Origin: Verrucomicrobia bacterium UBA3841
GTDB lineage: Bacteria > Verrucomicrobiota > Kiritimatiellia > RFP12 > UBA1067
Direction: 5' to 3'
DNA: 28,117 bases
NCBI GenBank assembly: GCA_002392765.1
Contig: DGHT01000013.1
Span: 1 to 28,117, forward strand
Part shown: positions 1 through 7,645 of the stretch, one piece after another
How positions within the stretch are numbered: position 1 is the first letter of the stretch
Layout of the letters: each line of letters starts with the position of its first letter
Position numbers and translations under genes: made by a program
Notes under the pieces: generated by a model
What the model saw: only the letters and a program-made list of their open reading frames with translations
Databases searched by the model: none
What the model was told of the DNA's origin: nothing

Positions 1-3
1 GAC

Positions 4-23
4 GGACGCGATGAAGCGCGTCC
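4..23. repeat. GC-rich hairpin at left edge (REP-like or terminator stem)
   Basis: GGACGCG (4-10) and CGCGTCC (17-23) are perfect 7-bp inverted arms around a 6-nt loop. No T-run follows on the plus strand, so a classical terminator is doubtful. A REP-type palindrome is possible because the window carries a REP-associated transposase, but I see no second copy here. The gene it would belong to lies outside the window. Confidence 0.4.
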
Positions 24-63
24 CTCCACCTCATTTGTAATTTCTGGATTTTCACATTAATCC

Positions 64-93
64 TTGACGCATCAGTCAATGCCATGATATAAT
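64..93 (+). promoter_or_regulatory. Sigma-70-type promoter of the XylR-like regulator, with overlapping inverted repeat
   Basis: TTGACG (64-69), an 18-nt spacer and TATAAT (88-93), preceded by TGA, an extended -10. The -35 is embedded in a 16-bp inverted repeat, TTGAC-N6-GTCAA (64-79). An operator there would occlude RNA polymerase, which fits autoregulation by the downstream gene. The autoregulation is inference. The predicted transcription start is near 100, about 32 nt before the TTG start codon. Confidence 0.7.
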
Positions 94-131
94 TTTCATG
101 TGACATACTGAATATTCTAGCCGAGTCGCCA

Positions 132-1280
132 TTGAAAACCATCATCTATCTTGAAGAGCTTGGAAGGCATCCCGACAGGCAGATGCACGCCGGGATCGCG
201 GCATTCGCGCGAAAGGCGGGCTGGGACGTGCAGTCGGTGCCGAACGTGCATACCAAGGCGCAGCTGTCGAATCTCGTCAAAATATGGAATCCGCTTGGAT
301 TCATAGCCCACAGTGGATTCGTCACGCGCCGTAGCCGGTTTTTCTGCGGCAAGCCCACTGTCGTCATAGGTCGCACAAAGCACGGGAAAGGCACCGACGT
401 AAGCTGCGTGTTCGTACCGGCGACCGCAATGGCGGAACTCGCCGCACGGGAGCTTCTATCGCTCCATCTACGAGAGTACGCCTATGTTTCAGAGGCAAAG
501 CCGTCCGCTTGGGACAACGCGCGCCTTATTGCGTTTAAATCTGCAATGGCTCTGCACGGAAAGTCTGTGAACGCATTCGACGCCACAAGGTTCAGGGCAG
601 ACGAAACGTCTCTCGTCTCTTCGCTCGCCGATTGGCTGAAGGGTCTTGAAAGACCGGTAGGCGTGTTCGCCGCGTCCGACATCGCGGCAACAAACGCCGC
701 AAGCGCCTGCCGACGCGCGGGACTTTCGACGCCGGAAGACGTCACCGTCGTCGGCGTGGGAAACGACGAAAACCTCTGCGAAAACGCACCTTGTTCGCTG
801 ACCAGCATCGATCTCGGATTCTATGACATCGGGTACGCTGCGGCGGAATCGCTTTCCCGCCTGATTTCTGGCGAAAACGGCCCTTGGGAACGCACACTTT
901 CCCCGAAGGGACTCGTCCGCCGGGCTTCGACGCGGCGGCTACCGCGCTCGGACAAGGCAATCACGGATATGATTGAACGCATCCGCCGCGAAGCGTGCAA
1001 CGGACTCTCCGCCAAAGATGCGACGAATCCGCTTAAGTGTACCAGACGATCCGTTGAAAGCCGTTTCCGAGCGGCGACCGGCCGCTCGATTTTGGAAGAG
1101 ATCAGGCGCGTCCGCCTCGAAGCCGCCAAGGAACTGCTGAAAAACGGAACTGCCGACATCTCGTTTATCGCCAATCGCTGCGGCTACAGATCTCTGTCCG
1201 CCTTCTCGATGTTCTTCCGCGCAGAGACCGGACTCTCACCCCGCGAATGGCGAACAAAACAGGCTCTTCGGAGTTTTTAG
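132..1280 (+). CDS. XylR-type transcriptional regulator (LacI-like sugar-binding domain + AraC HTH)
   Basis: The 382-residue protein has a LacI/periplasmic-binding-protein-like sensor domain (about 1-265) and a C-terminal AraC/XylS helix-turn-helix domain (about 275-378). The HTH shows the recognisable second-helix region 'ISFIANRCGYRSLSAFSMFFR' split by its usual Gly-Tyr, followed by 'TGLSPREWR' (367-374). E. coli XylR has this layout, with a pentose bound in the sensor domain and DNA by the AraC domain. The ligand here is unknown; the neighbouring glycoside hydrolases suggest a sugar. The start is TTG at 132, chosen because the sensor fold begins right there ('KTIIYLEEL'); the nearest upstream in-frame candidates are non-standard and a stop lies at 90-92. 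I see no convincing Shine-Dalgarno sequence. It is the only plus-strand gene in the window and is convergent with the GH95 operon. Confidence 0.9.
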   Translation: MKTIIYLEELGRHPDRQMHAGIAAFARKAGWDVQSVPNVHTKAQLSNLVKIWNPLGFIAHSGFVTRRSRFFCGKPTVVIGRTKHGKGTDVSCVFVPATAMAELAARELLSLHLREYAYVSEAKPSAWDNARLIAFKSAMALHGKSVNAFDATRFRADETSLVSSLADWLKGLERPVGVFAASDIAATNAASACRRAGLSTPEDVTVVGVGNDENLCENAPCSLTSIDLGFYDIGYAAAESLSRLISGENGPWERTLSPKGLVRRASTRRLPRSDKAITDMIERIRREACNGLSAKDATNPLKCTRRSVESRFRAATGRSILEEIRRVRLEAAKELLKNGTADISFIANRCGYRSLSAFSMFFRAETGLSPREWRTKQALRSF

Positions 1281-1480
1281 TGGAAATCTTGACCACAGAA
1301 TGCTCTTGGTAAAAACAACTAGCGGTTCGACTGCCCTTTATTCACTTCCGCGTCCGCCCGAAAACCCATGCCTATGCTCCCTTTTGTCAGCATTCACAAA
1401 AGCGCCGAACTGCTTTCGAACAGCCCGCAAGGCCAGTGCCGGAAGCCTGTGCGTACAGAGAGACTTTCGCCGAGACAAGG

Positions 1481-1505
1481 CAGGCTGAATACAGCCTGTT
1501 GTTCT
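1481..1505 (+). terminator. Possible terminator for the XylR-like gene
   Basis: CAGGCTG (1481-1487), loop AATA, CAGCCTG (1492-1498), followed by TTGTTCT. The arms are perfect over 7 bp and extend through an ACAA/TTGT pairing. The T-tract is imperfect, and it lies 200 nt beyond the stop codon, so the assignment is tentative. Confidence 0.45.
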
Positions 1506-1587
1506 AGGCGCAAAAGGCGCAAGGATGTCCGCAGCGACGAGACCGAGCGAGCAGCCCTGCCGCACAGCGCCGAACACTCAAAATTTT

Positions 1588-1619
1588 TACGAAATAAAAT
1601 CGCACCCGCGCCTTGCGGG
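1588..1619 (-). terminator. Rho-independent-type terminator of the GH95 operon
   Basis: Read on the minus strand, CCCGC, a 5-nt loop and GCGGG (1619 to 1605) are followed a few bases later by ATTTTATTT. It begins six bases past the GH95 stop codon. The short GC stem plus T-rich tail fits termination of the 7517-1625 operon. Confidence 0.6.
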
Positions 1620-1624
1620 GAACG

Positions 1625-3763
1625 TCAGGGCTTGACGACGACATACCCTTGCGGGTCGCCGCCCTCGACCGAGAACTTGACGACTTTGCCGTCCTCCCAC
1701 GCGATGCCGACGGTATACCCGCCGCGCGCGCGCAAGCCGCTCACGCTGCCGCTCTTCCACGAAGCCGGAAGCGCGGGAAGAAGCCGCAGGAGAACTTTCC
1801 CGCCGTCGGCGGTCTCGTGGCTCTGGACGAGCATTTCGCAGACCGCCGCGACCATTCCGAAATTGCCGTCTATCTGGAACGGCGGATGCGTGGCGAACAG
1901 ATTGTCGAGAGTGTTGTAGCGCAGAAGCCCGTCGAGCATCTCCCCCGATTTGTCTCCGTCGCCCAGCCTCGCCCACAGCGCGGCGCGCCAGGGCCACGTC
2001 CAGCTTCTGCGGGAATCCTTCGTTGTCGTGCGCCCGACGTCCAGCGATATGCGCGCGGCTTCCGCGAACTGCGGCGTCGCCGCCCGCGTGACGGTGGTGC
2101 CGGGATAGACGGCGAAAAGATGCGACGTGTGGCGATGCTCGTCGTGCTTTACGTCGATATCCGCCTGCCATTCCTGAAGCTGTCCCCACGAACCGATCTT
2201 GTTTCCGCCGAGGCGGGCGAGTATGCCGCGCTCCTCCGCGCTGTCCCGTCCGAGAACGGCCGCCGCCTCGATTTTCGCCTTGAGAAGCTCCGCCATAAGC
2301 TGCTGGTCGTGCATCACTCCGTCGGCGACCGGTCCGTGCTCCGGGCTCCAGCCTTCCTTGACGAGCAGTTCCCCGTCCGGGCCCTCGACGAGATGCGTCA
2401 GCATGAAATCAGTCGCGTCGCGCAGGAGCGGCCACACGTCCTTTTCAAGATAGGACGCGTCCTGCGTGAAGCGGTAGTGGTCGTACGCCATCACCGCCAT
2501 CCACGGCGCGCCGGCGAAATTCCATTTCCACCCGCCGCCGCCGAAAGCGTTGAGCGAAGTGCGGTAGGCTACGCCCTTCGACGACGGGAACGCCAGACGC
2601 GTCTCCTCGGCCGCAGTGCGGTTGGCGGCCTTCATCCAGTCCATGACGGGCGTCCACATTTCGCCGAGATTCGCCACGTCCACCGGCCAGTAGTTCATCT
2701 GGAGATTGATGTTCGTGTGGTAGTCGCAATGCCAAGCCGGCTTGTTGGTGCGGCACCAGAGCCCCTGGAGGTTCGCCGGAAGGCAACCGGGCCTGCTGGA
2801 CGAAACGAGCAGGTAGCGTCCGAAATTGAACATGGTTTCGATCAGATCGCGCTCGAGGTCTCCGGATCCGGCGCCCGCCCCTTTCCCGGCCTGCTTTGCG
2901 CCGCGCAGTTTCGCCAGCCGCTCGCGCGTCGCGACCGGAGCGGGGATCGAGGCGGGCTTCGGGGAGATGTCTAGATTCAGACGGCCCCAGAAACGGCGGT
3001 AGTCGGCGGCGTGCCGGCGCTTGAGTTCGTCGAAGCAGCCTTCAAAGGCGTCGCCGTACGGCTCGCAGCGCCGTCCGAGACCGAAGTCCTCGCGCCCATA
3101 ATCGTACGACGTCTTCGCGCGGAGAAACACGACGAGGTTGCTCGGGGATGTTTTGGTCCAATCGGCGCGGGCCGCGTACGAAAGGCCGTTGCCGAGCGTA
3201 CCGGAGAAAACGAGCGAGGATTCCCCTCTGCGCCCGACCGTCTCGCCGTGCGCCCCCGCCAGGGAAACTTCAGCGTCGAACGGCGACGTGGATGAGAATC
3301 TGAGCGCAATGACGTCCGCCGGCGCGCTCGCGAACGCTTCGCGGACGATTCGCGTCCCGTCCGCAAGCGAGAAGCGCACGGTATGGACCGCGTCCTCGAG
3401 ATTCAGCTCGCGGCGATACCCGGAAACAGTCTTGTTCTCAAGTCCGGGGAATTCGACCGTCAAAACGCCGAAATTCTGGTAATAGCCCATCGTCCTGTCG
3501 GTGGCGACGCTTTCCTTCACGCCCGACGCGCCGGAAAGGTTCTTGTCTCCGGTCCAGAGGGAATCGACGTTGAACTGGACGCTCTCGCGCCATATCCCTC
3601 CGGTCAGCATCGCACCCAGCCTGCCGTTTCCGATCGGGTAGCGTTCGGACTCCCACGCCGCGTCATGTTCCCGCGCGGGTCTGTCGTCGATAATCGATCT
3701 GGCGGCGCTGGCCGAAAGGCACGCCGCGATCGCGGCAAACGTCAAGCAATGCGTTATTTCCAT
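1625..3763 (-). CDS. GH95 alpha-L-fucosidase, secreted
   Basis: The 712-residue protein belongs to glycoside hydrolase family 95, inverting enzymes that release alpha-1,2-linked L-fucose (some members release L-galactose) from glycans. By comparison with the characterised Bifidobacterium AfcA, the expected catalytic residues are present: Glu475 in 'WSPEHGP' as acid, Asp632 in 'FQIDGNFG', and the Asn351/Asn353 pair in 'HTNINLQMNYW'. Residues 1-21 form a signal peptide (hydrophobic run, then SASA), so it is exported. The start at 3763 has a ribosome-binding site (AAAGGGTGG). The open frame runs on upstream to 4147, but that stretch is antisense-like Arg-rich sequence overlapping rsmE and is rejected. 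The start overlaps the rsmE stop by 10 nt, implying translational coupling. It is slightly shorter than many GH95 proteins, with no evident loss of the catalytic core. Fucose sources would be host mucin or plant/algal glycans. Confidence 0.93.
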   Translation of the reverse strand: MEITHCLTFAAIAACLSASAARSIIDDRPAREHDAAWESERYPIGNGRLGAMLTGGIWRESVQFNVDSLWTGDKNLSGASGVKESVATDRTMGYYQNFGVLTVEFPGLENKTVSGYRRELNLEDAVHTVRFSLADGTRIVREAFASAPADVIALRFSSTSPFDAEVSLAGAHGETVGRRGESSLVFSGTLGNGLSYAARADWTKTSPSNLVVFLRAKTSYDYGREDFGLGRRCEPYGDAFEGCFDELKRRHAADYRRFWGRLNLDISPKPASIPAPVATRERLAKLRGAKQAGKGAGAGSGDLERDLIETMFNFGRYLLVSSSRPGCLPANLQGLWCRTNKPAWHCDYHTNINLQMNYWPVDVANLGEMWTPVMDWMKAANRTAAEETRLAFPSSKGVAYRTSLNAFGGGGWKWNFAGAPWMAVMAYDHYRFTQDASYLEKDVWPLLRDATDFMLTHLVEGPDGELLVKEGWSPEHGPVADGVMHDQQLMAELLKAKIEAAAVLGRDSAEERGILARLGGNKIGSWGQLQEWQADIDVKHDEHRHTSHLFAVYPGTTVTRAATPQFAEAARISLDVGRTTTKDSRRSWTWPWRAALWARLGDGDKSGEMLDGLLRYNTLDNLFATHPPFQIDGNFGMVAAVCEMLVQSHETADGGKVLLRLLPALPASWKSGSVSGLRARGGYTVGIAWEDGKVVKFSVEGGDPQGYVVVKP

Positions 3764-4518
3764 TTTCCACCCTTTCCTGCGTTCGGCGTGAATGTCTCCC
3801 TGGCGGCCGAAAGTATGGACAGCGCGTAGACGGCCGCGGTCTCCGCGCGCAGAATCCTCGGACCGAAACCCGTCGGCACCGCGATGCGGAGCAGCGCTTC
3901 GAGTTCTCCGGGCGTAAAATCCCCTTCCGGGCCTATGAATGCCGATACGCCGCAGCCGCCGGTTCCGGCCATGCGGGACAGAACGGCCGGAAGGAGGTTT
4001 TCGGGAGGCGGATCGACGAGCGCCCCCGCGAAACACAGCGTCTTCGCGGCCATGTCGAGAGCCGCGGCGAAATCCACCGGAAGTTCCAGTCGCGGCAGCC
4101 ACACCTGATCGGACTGCCTGGCCGCCTCGCGTACGATCTTCTCCCACCGCTCGCGTTTTTTTGCGGCCTCCTCCGCCGGTATCCTGACGATCGTTCTTTC
4201 CGAAACGACCGGCACGATCGCGTCGGCTCCGAGTTCCACCGCCTTCTGGAGCGTCCAGTCCCAGCGCTCGCCCTTGGTGACGCAGGCGAAAAGCGTTACG
4301 GGGAACGCGCTGCGCGGCGCTTCCGTCAGGGGACCCGCGGCCGCAAAGCGTCCTTCCCGCGCGCTGTACACGGCCTTGCGCGAATGTCCGGCTCCGTCGA
4401 AAAGTTCGACCTCCTCGCCGTCTTTGAGCCTCAGTACTTTGGCGTGGCGCATTTCACCGGAATCCATCACGGGCGCGTCCGACGACAGTTCCCCGAAAGT
4501 AGCGAACAGTCTGTGCAT
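3754..4518 (-). CDS. rsmE: 16S rRNA (uracil1498-N3)-methyltransferase RsmE
   Basis: The 254-residue protein has the RsmE layout: an N-terminal PUA-like RNA-binding region (1-70) and a SPOUT/trefoil-knot methyltransferase domain. The S-adenosylmethionine-binding knot is visible as 'IGPEGDFTPGE' (195-205) and 'GPRILRAETAA' (219-229). In E. coli the enzyme methylates N3 of U1498 in 16S rRNA. The start at 4518 follows the previous stop by 7 nt, and the ribosome-binding site AAGGGG lies within the end of that upstream gene. A housekeeping rRNA gene between a signalling module and an alpha-fucosidase is an unusual operon position, but the overlaps at both ends make co-transcription likely. Confidence 0.95.
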   Translation of the reverse strand: MHRLFATFGELSSDAPVMDSGEMRHAKVLRLKDGEEVELFDGAGHSRKAVYSAREGRFAAAGPLTEAPRSAFPVTLFACVTKGERWDWTLQKAVELGADAIVPVVSERTIVRIPAEEAAKKRERWEKIVREAARQSDQVWLPRLELPVDFAAALDMAAKTLCFAGALVDPPPENLLPAVLSRMAGTGGCGVSAFIGPEGDFTPGELEALLRIAVPTGFGPRILRAETAAVYALSILSAARETFTPNAGKGGKWK

Positions 4519-4525
4519 CGCGCAT

Positions 4526-5068
4526 CTACCCCTTCAGTTCCGCTTCCTGCGATGCGAGAAACTCGCGCGCGAGAGACAGCCCGCCCGCCGATTCAAGCCC
4601 GCCGACGGCGTCGGAAAGTTCCGAGCGGGAAATCGAATAGTCTCCGCGCGGAGTCTTGTGCGAAAATTCGAGTTCGAATTCGCCGGGATAGTTGAAGAGC
4701 ATCAGAACGGCATCGGCCAGATCCCCCATGGGAGGCAGATCTATGTGCTTGGCGCCGAACGAATACGACAGCTCCGTGCCTACGCCCTTGCGGGACTTCA
4801 GCGAAACCTTCCCGTCCGTCGATTCGCATATCTGCTTCAGAATGGGCAGGCCCAGCCCGACCTTGCGCTTGTCGTGTTTCCCGGGCTCGGTGTAGAACGG
4901 ATCGAAGGCGCGGGCGATCGTCGCATCGTCCATTCCCTTGCCGTTGTCGCGGATGTCCACCGCTATCATCTCGCCGTCTTCCGTCACGGACAGCTCGATG
5001 CGTCCAGCCCCCGCTTCTATCGAATTCTGCGCTGTATCCGCGATTACGTCCGCAATTGTCGCGTGCAT
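4526..5068 (-). CDS. Stand-alone GHKL ATPase (histidine-kinase-like ATP-binding protein)
   Basis: This 180-residue protein is essentially one HATPase_c domain: N-box 'DTAQNSIEA' (11-19), G1 box 'DIRDNGKGM', 'FDPFYTEPGKHDKRKVGLGL' as lid and G2. About 70 further residues follow that I do not recognise. There is no HisKA dimerisation domain and no phosphoacceptor His, so it is not a complete sensor kinase. It may act as a protein kinase or anti-sigma-like partner, like RsbW/SpoIIAB proteins. The start at 5068 has an AAGGGGA ribosome-binding site. It is the fifth gene of the DRTGG/CBS/DRTGG/PHP/HATPase set, starting 16 nt after the PHP stop. Proteins of this size and type occur beside [FeFe]-hydrogenase operons in Clostridia and Thermotogae; that role here is inference. 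Confidence 0.8.
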   Translation of the reverse strand: MHATIADVIADTAQNSIEAGAGRIELSVTEDGEMIAVDIRDNGKGMDDATIARAFDPFYTEPGKHDKRKVGLGLPILKQICESTDGKVSLKSRKGVGTELSYSFGAKHIDLPPMGDLADAVLMLFNYPGEFELEFSHKTPRGDYSISRSELSDAVGGLESAGGLSLAREFLASQEAELKG

Positions 5069-5084
5069 ACGGAAAATCCCCTTC

Positions 5085-5816
5085 TCAAAATTTCGTCAAT
5101 CTCGGCGAGATGCGCGTCGAACGCGCCTCGAACGCCTTCTTCAGAGCGGCGACGGTGAAACCGTCCAGTTCCGCCTCGGTCCAGACGAGGCCGACGTCAT
5201 CGAGATTGTGCGCATCGGAACTGCGCACCACCGCCAGTCCGCACGCTTTCTCCAGCCACAGACTCTCGTCCGCGGTGCGCGAAAACTCCACCGCGTCGAA
5301 CGACGCGCCGTCCGGGATGCCGCCCAGCTGCGAATAGACGGAAAACGCGCTTCTGTCGATGTGCGCCGCAACGTAAAGCCCGCCGAGTTCGCGGCACTTC
5401 GCCGAAACCGCGGGAATGGGATGCCTGCACGCCATCGCGAGGATGCGCCATTCCATCTCGACGATGTCGTCGTCCCAGGTCACGACCGGCTGGTCGCCGA
5501 ACACATCGGGGTCGTTGACGCGCTTGGGCATCGCAGCGTAGACGAAATCCGTCATTTCGAGAGCCTGCTCGGGCGTATCGAAAAGCGCGAGCGTGTGCAC
5601 CTCCTCGGCGGTGCACACTTCGAGTCCGTAAAGGCACTCTATCCCGGCGCGGCGCGCGCACTCTGCGACGGCGGGAGTGTTGCGCGCGCTCTGGTGGTCT
5701 GTCAGGGCGATCGCGTCCAGACCGGCCGATTTCGCCTTTGCGACGATTTCGGACGGAGACATCTCCAGATTCGCGCACGGCGAAAGGCAGCTGTGTATGT
5801 GGAGATCGAACTTCAT
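5085..5816 (-). CDS. PHP-domain metal-dependent phosphoesterase
   Basis: This 243-residue protein starts directly with the PHP signature 'FDLHIHSCLSPCA' (His6, His8), followed by 'LTDHQS' (Asp40, His41), Glu66 in 'YGLEVCTAEEVH', a His in 'AAHID', and the C-terminal 'SSDAHNL'. These are the metal ligands of the PHP fold, which hydrolyses phosphate esters such as nucleotides or 3',5'-bisnucleotides. The substrate is not evident. The start at 5816 overlaps the preceding DRTGG stop in an ATGA; the longer open frame to 6026 is rejected because its extra N-terminus lies inside that gene. The family member lying with DRTGG and HATPase genes is typical of hydrogenase-linked clusters and may generate or remove a phosphorylated signal. 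Confidence 0.88.
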   Translation of the reverse strand: MKFDLHIHSCLSPCANLEMSPSEIVAKAKSAGLDAIALTDHQSARNTPAVAECARRAGIECLYGLEVCTAEEVHTLALFDTPEQALEMTDFVYAAMPKRVNDPDVFGDQPVVTWDDDIVEMEWRILAMACRHPIPAVSAKCRELGGLYVAAHIDRSAFSVYSQLGGIPDGASFDAVEFSRTADESLWLEKACGLAVVRSSDAHNLDDVGLVWTEAELDGFTVAALKKAFEARSTRISPRLTKF

Positions 5817-6151
5817 TTCCTGGGACTCGGCGGAAGCGAAGAGAGCGCGAGCGCGACTTCGTACTGCGACATGGGAGTCGTTATGATCGCCACGCCCTCG
5901 CGTTTCGCGCCCTCGGCCATGTCCGGCGGGACCGGACGGTTGTGGCACAGAACTACGACTTCGCACCCGACAAGAGTGCATACGGCGAGGGTGTTGAGAT
6001 GGTTCTGTATAGTCACGAGGACGCACAGGTCGCCGGCGTGCCCCATGACGTCAGACAGCAAATCGCCGACATAGACGTTCTCGGCGCTGGCGCCTTCCAC
6101 GTCGACTTCGATCTTCCCGCCTGTCTTCTCCGCGATTTCCCGCGCCGTCAT
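5813..6151 (-). CDS. DRTGG-domain protein (second copy)
   Basis: This 112-residue protein consists of a single DRTGG domain. The characteristic 'VYVGDLLSDVM' (26-36) corresponds to the V-VGDxMSDVL core of the family, and 'GCEVVVLCHNRPVPPDM' and 'GVAIITTPMSQYE' match the later strands. DRTGG domains occur in phosphotransacetylases and between CBS domains and are thought to bind small ligands; the ligand is unknown. The start codon at 6151 overlaps the previous stop by ATGA, and the ribosome-binding site GGGAGG lies in the end of the upstream gene. It is a diverged paralogue of the operon's first gene. It is truncated relative to nothing obvious: both copies are about 112-115 residues. Confidence 0.85.
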   Translation of the reverse strand: MTAREIAEKTGGKIEVDVEGASAENVYVGDLLSDVMGHAGDLCVLVTIQNHLNTLAVCTLVGCEVVVLCHNRPVPPDMAEGAKREGVAIITTPMSQYEVALALSSLPPSPRK

Positions 6152-7173
6152 TTCGCACCTCCCGCCGCAGGATCCTCGAGTTTCTTCAGGTTGAAAGCGC
6201 ACGTAACCTTGGTGAACTTTCCTACTTCGGATTCGATTTCGAAGAAGTCTGACACGCGCTTTGAATTGGACAGGCCCATGCCGGCCCCGAAGCCGAGCGA
6301 GCGTATCCAGTCGTTCGCCGTAGACGTGCCGTCCCGGCATGCCCATTCTATGTCCGGGATGCCCGGACCGCGGTCCTTGGCCGTGATCGTGACGGCGTTG
6401 TCGGATATGACCAGCACCAGCACTCCGCCGTGCGAATGGATGCAGATGTTGATTTCGAGTTCGTACGCGGCTACGGCTATGCGGCGCGCGATGGAGCGGT
6501 CCACCTTCTTTTCGCGCAGAATGCCCTTGATTTCGTTGGCGGCCCGCCCGGCGCCCGTCAGGTCGTTGTGGACGACGGCCCATTCGCGGCGGAAGAAACG
6601 CGTTTCGCTCTGCGGCGGAGGCGCGGAGACCTTGTCGGCCGTCTTGCGCTCCAGCTTGCGGATCTCGACGGAAAGCTCGTAGAGGAGCGCGCGCATCACG
6701 TCGCGCTGGGAAATGATCCCGACGAGCTTGCGGTTCGAATCGAGAACCGGGAAGCGTCCGTACGTGTAGTTGTTGAAGTAGCGCAGCGCGAACGAAATCG
6801 GCATGCCGGCCTCCAGCACCACGAGATTCGACGCCATGTGCATGTCGACGGTGTCTTCCATCCAGCCGCGGTCGAGTCCGTTGATGATGTCGTTCACGGA
6901 GATGATGCCGTAGAGCCGTCCGTCCTCGCTCACGGGAAGGCCCGATATGCGGTTCTCGCGAAGGATCCTCTGCGCCTCGCGCATCGTCGCCTTCCGGGGA
7001 ATGCCGATGACCTGGCGCTTCATCACGTCGCGGACCTTGAAGCGCTGCAGAAGCTCCATGATGACGACGGACGAATCCCCGCCGAGAGCTTTCGCGTCGA
7101 GAGGCGTCTTGGCGAGAATCTCGTCGTCGTTTGTCTGCTGCCCCTGCAGGATGGTTGGCGAATACTCGCTCAT
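6148..7173 (-). CDS. CBS-CBS-HATPase signalling protein
   Basis: This 341-residue protein has two CBS motifs (about 45-98, 'VRDVMKRQVIGIPRKATM'; about 108-165, ending 'LVGIISQRDVM') and a C-terminal RsbT/RsbW-like GHKL ATPase domain (about 195-330). The ATPase shows the N-box region 'AAYELEINICIHSHGG', G1 'DRGPGIPD' and G2 'GFGAGMGLSNSKRVSD'. CBS pairs bind adenine nucleotides, so the protein may convert an ATP/AMP or NADH-type signal into kinase or anti-sigma activity. There is no HisKA domain, signal peptide or membrane segment. The start at 7173 lies in an ATGA overlap with the upstream DRTGG gene; the open frame to 7557 is rejected for its Arg-rich antisense-like N-terminus. Same architecture is known from hydrogenase-linked clusters. 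Confidence 0.87.
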   Translation of the reverse strand: MSEYSPTILQGQQTNDDEILAKTPLDAKALGGDSSVVIMELLQRFKVRDVMKRQVIGIPRKATMREAQRILRENRISGLPVSEDGRLYGIISVNDIINGLDRGWMEDTVDMHMASNLVVLEAGMPISFALRYFNNYTYGRFPVLDSNRKLVGIISQRDVMRALLYELSVEIRKLERKTADKVSAPPPQSETRFFRREWAVVHNDLTGAGRAANEIKGILREKKVDRSIARRIAVAAYELEINICIHSHGGVLVLVISDNAVTITAKDRGPGIPDIEWACRDGTSTANDWIRSLGFGAGMGLSNSKRVSDFFEIESEVGKFTKVTCAFNLKKLEDPAAGGAK

Positions 7174-7517
7174 CCCCGCTCCTCGGCCATGAACGCGTCG
7201 TGCATCTTGACGCAGGCGTCGTACTTGGAAAGAGGGCTCGACACGAGCGGGATGCCGAGATCGTTGGCGACGTTGATCATCGTCTCTGAAAGAGGTTTCG
7301 CGTTGTGGATCACCACGCCGACCGCGCCTACGATGTGCGCCGTGCGGATCGCCTGATCGCTCGCCAGCGACGTCAGAAGAAGCACGTCGTCGGCGTCGGT
7401 CAACAGCACGTCGCTCATCAAATCGTTCGCGACGACCGCGCCGACCACGCGCGGACTCGTTCCGTCCCCGGCCATAAGCTTGCCGTCGAGAATCTTGACC
7501 ACATCTGCTATCGTCAT
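7170..7517 (-). CDS. DRTGG-domain protein (first gene of the signalling operon)
   Basis: This 115-residue protein is a stand-alone DRTGG domain. The diagnostic core is 'GAVVANDLMSDVLL' (49-62), followed by 'AHIVGAVGVVIHNAK' and 'GIPLVSSPLSKYD'. The start at 7517 is supported by a good ribosome-binding site (AAGGAG, 9 nt upstream); the in-frame extension to 7601 would place the start inside the promoter. It is the first cistron of the operon running down to 1625. The next gene begins in an ATGA overlap. Its probable role is ligand sensing within the CBS-HATPase/PHP complex; ligand unknown. Confidence 0.87.
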   Translation of the reverse strand: MTIADVVKILDGKLMAGDGTSPRVVGAVVANDLMSDVLLTDADDVLLLTSLASDQAIRTAHIVGAVGVVIHNAKPLSETMINVANDLGIPLVSSPLSKYDACVKMHDAFMAEERG

Positions 7518-7572
7518 TGCATTCTTCTCCTTGATATTGTTGTTGACGGATTGCCACCGCCTGTACACAAGC

Positions 7573-7601
7573 ATTATCTCATAATATCGGCGATTAGGCA
7601 A
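7573..7601 (-). promoter_or_regulatory. Promoter of the DRTGG/CBS/PHP operon
   Basis: On the minus strand TTGCCT (7601-7596), a 17-nt spacer, then GATAAT (7578-7573) preceded by TGA, an extended -10. The predicted transcript starts near 7566, giving a leader of about 50 nt before the 7517 ATG. Confidence 0.6.
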
Positions 7602-7604
7602 GAA

Positions 7605-7645
7605 ATTTCAAAAGAAGAACGCGGTCGGGATTCTGAGAGCCGACC
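7605..7645 (-). terminator. Terminator of the polysaccharide lyase gene
   Basis: On the minus strand GGTCGG (7645-7640) pairs with CCGACC (7628-7623) across an 11-nt loop; a T-rich stretch with TTCTTCTTTT follows. The stem starts at the last base of the stop codon. It separates the lyase transcript from the DRTGG operon promoter about 20 nt further on. Confidence 0.6.

Larger units (their letters stand above)
1281..1624. other. Convergent intergenic region with two opposing terminators
   Basis: This 344-bp gap separates the stop codons of the XylR-like gene and the GH95 gene. Apart from the two terminator-like hairpins listed separately I see no convincing coding sequence. The short open frames here lack ribosome-binding sites and recognisable protein patterns. 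A small RNA cannot be excluded from sequence alone. Confidence 0.5.

Noticed and set aside
1613..2974. Long plus-strand frame (453 residues) opposite GH95
   Set aside because: Composition shadow of the minus-strand gene; Arg-rich, no domain pattern, while the opposite strand encodes a complete GH95 catalytic core.
3764..4147. N-terminal extension of the GH95 frame by 128 residues
   Set aside because: The added sequence is Arg/Gly-rich, overlaps rsmE in another frame, and precedes a proper signal peptide and ribosome-binding site at 3763.
7518..7601. Upstream start for the first DRTGG gene
   Set aside because: It would begin inside the predicted promoter, and the internal ATG at 7517 has a strong ribosome-binding site and the domain's natural beginning.
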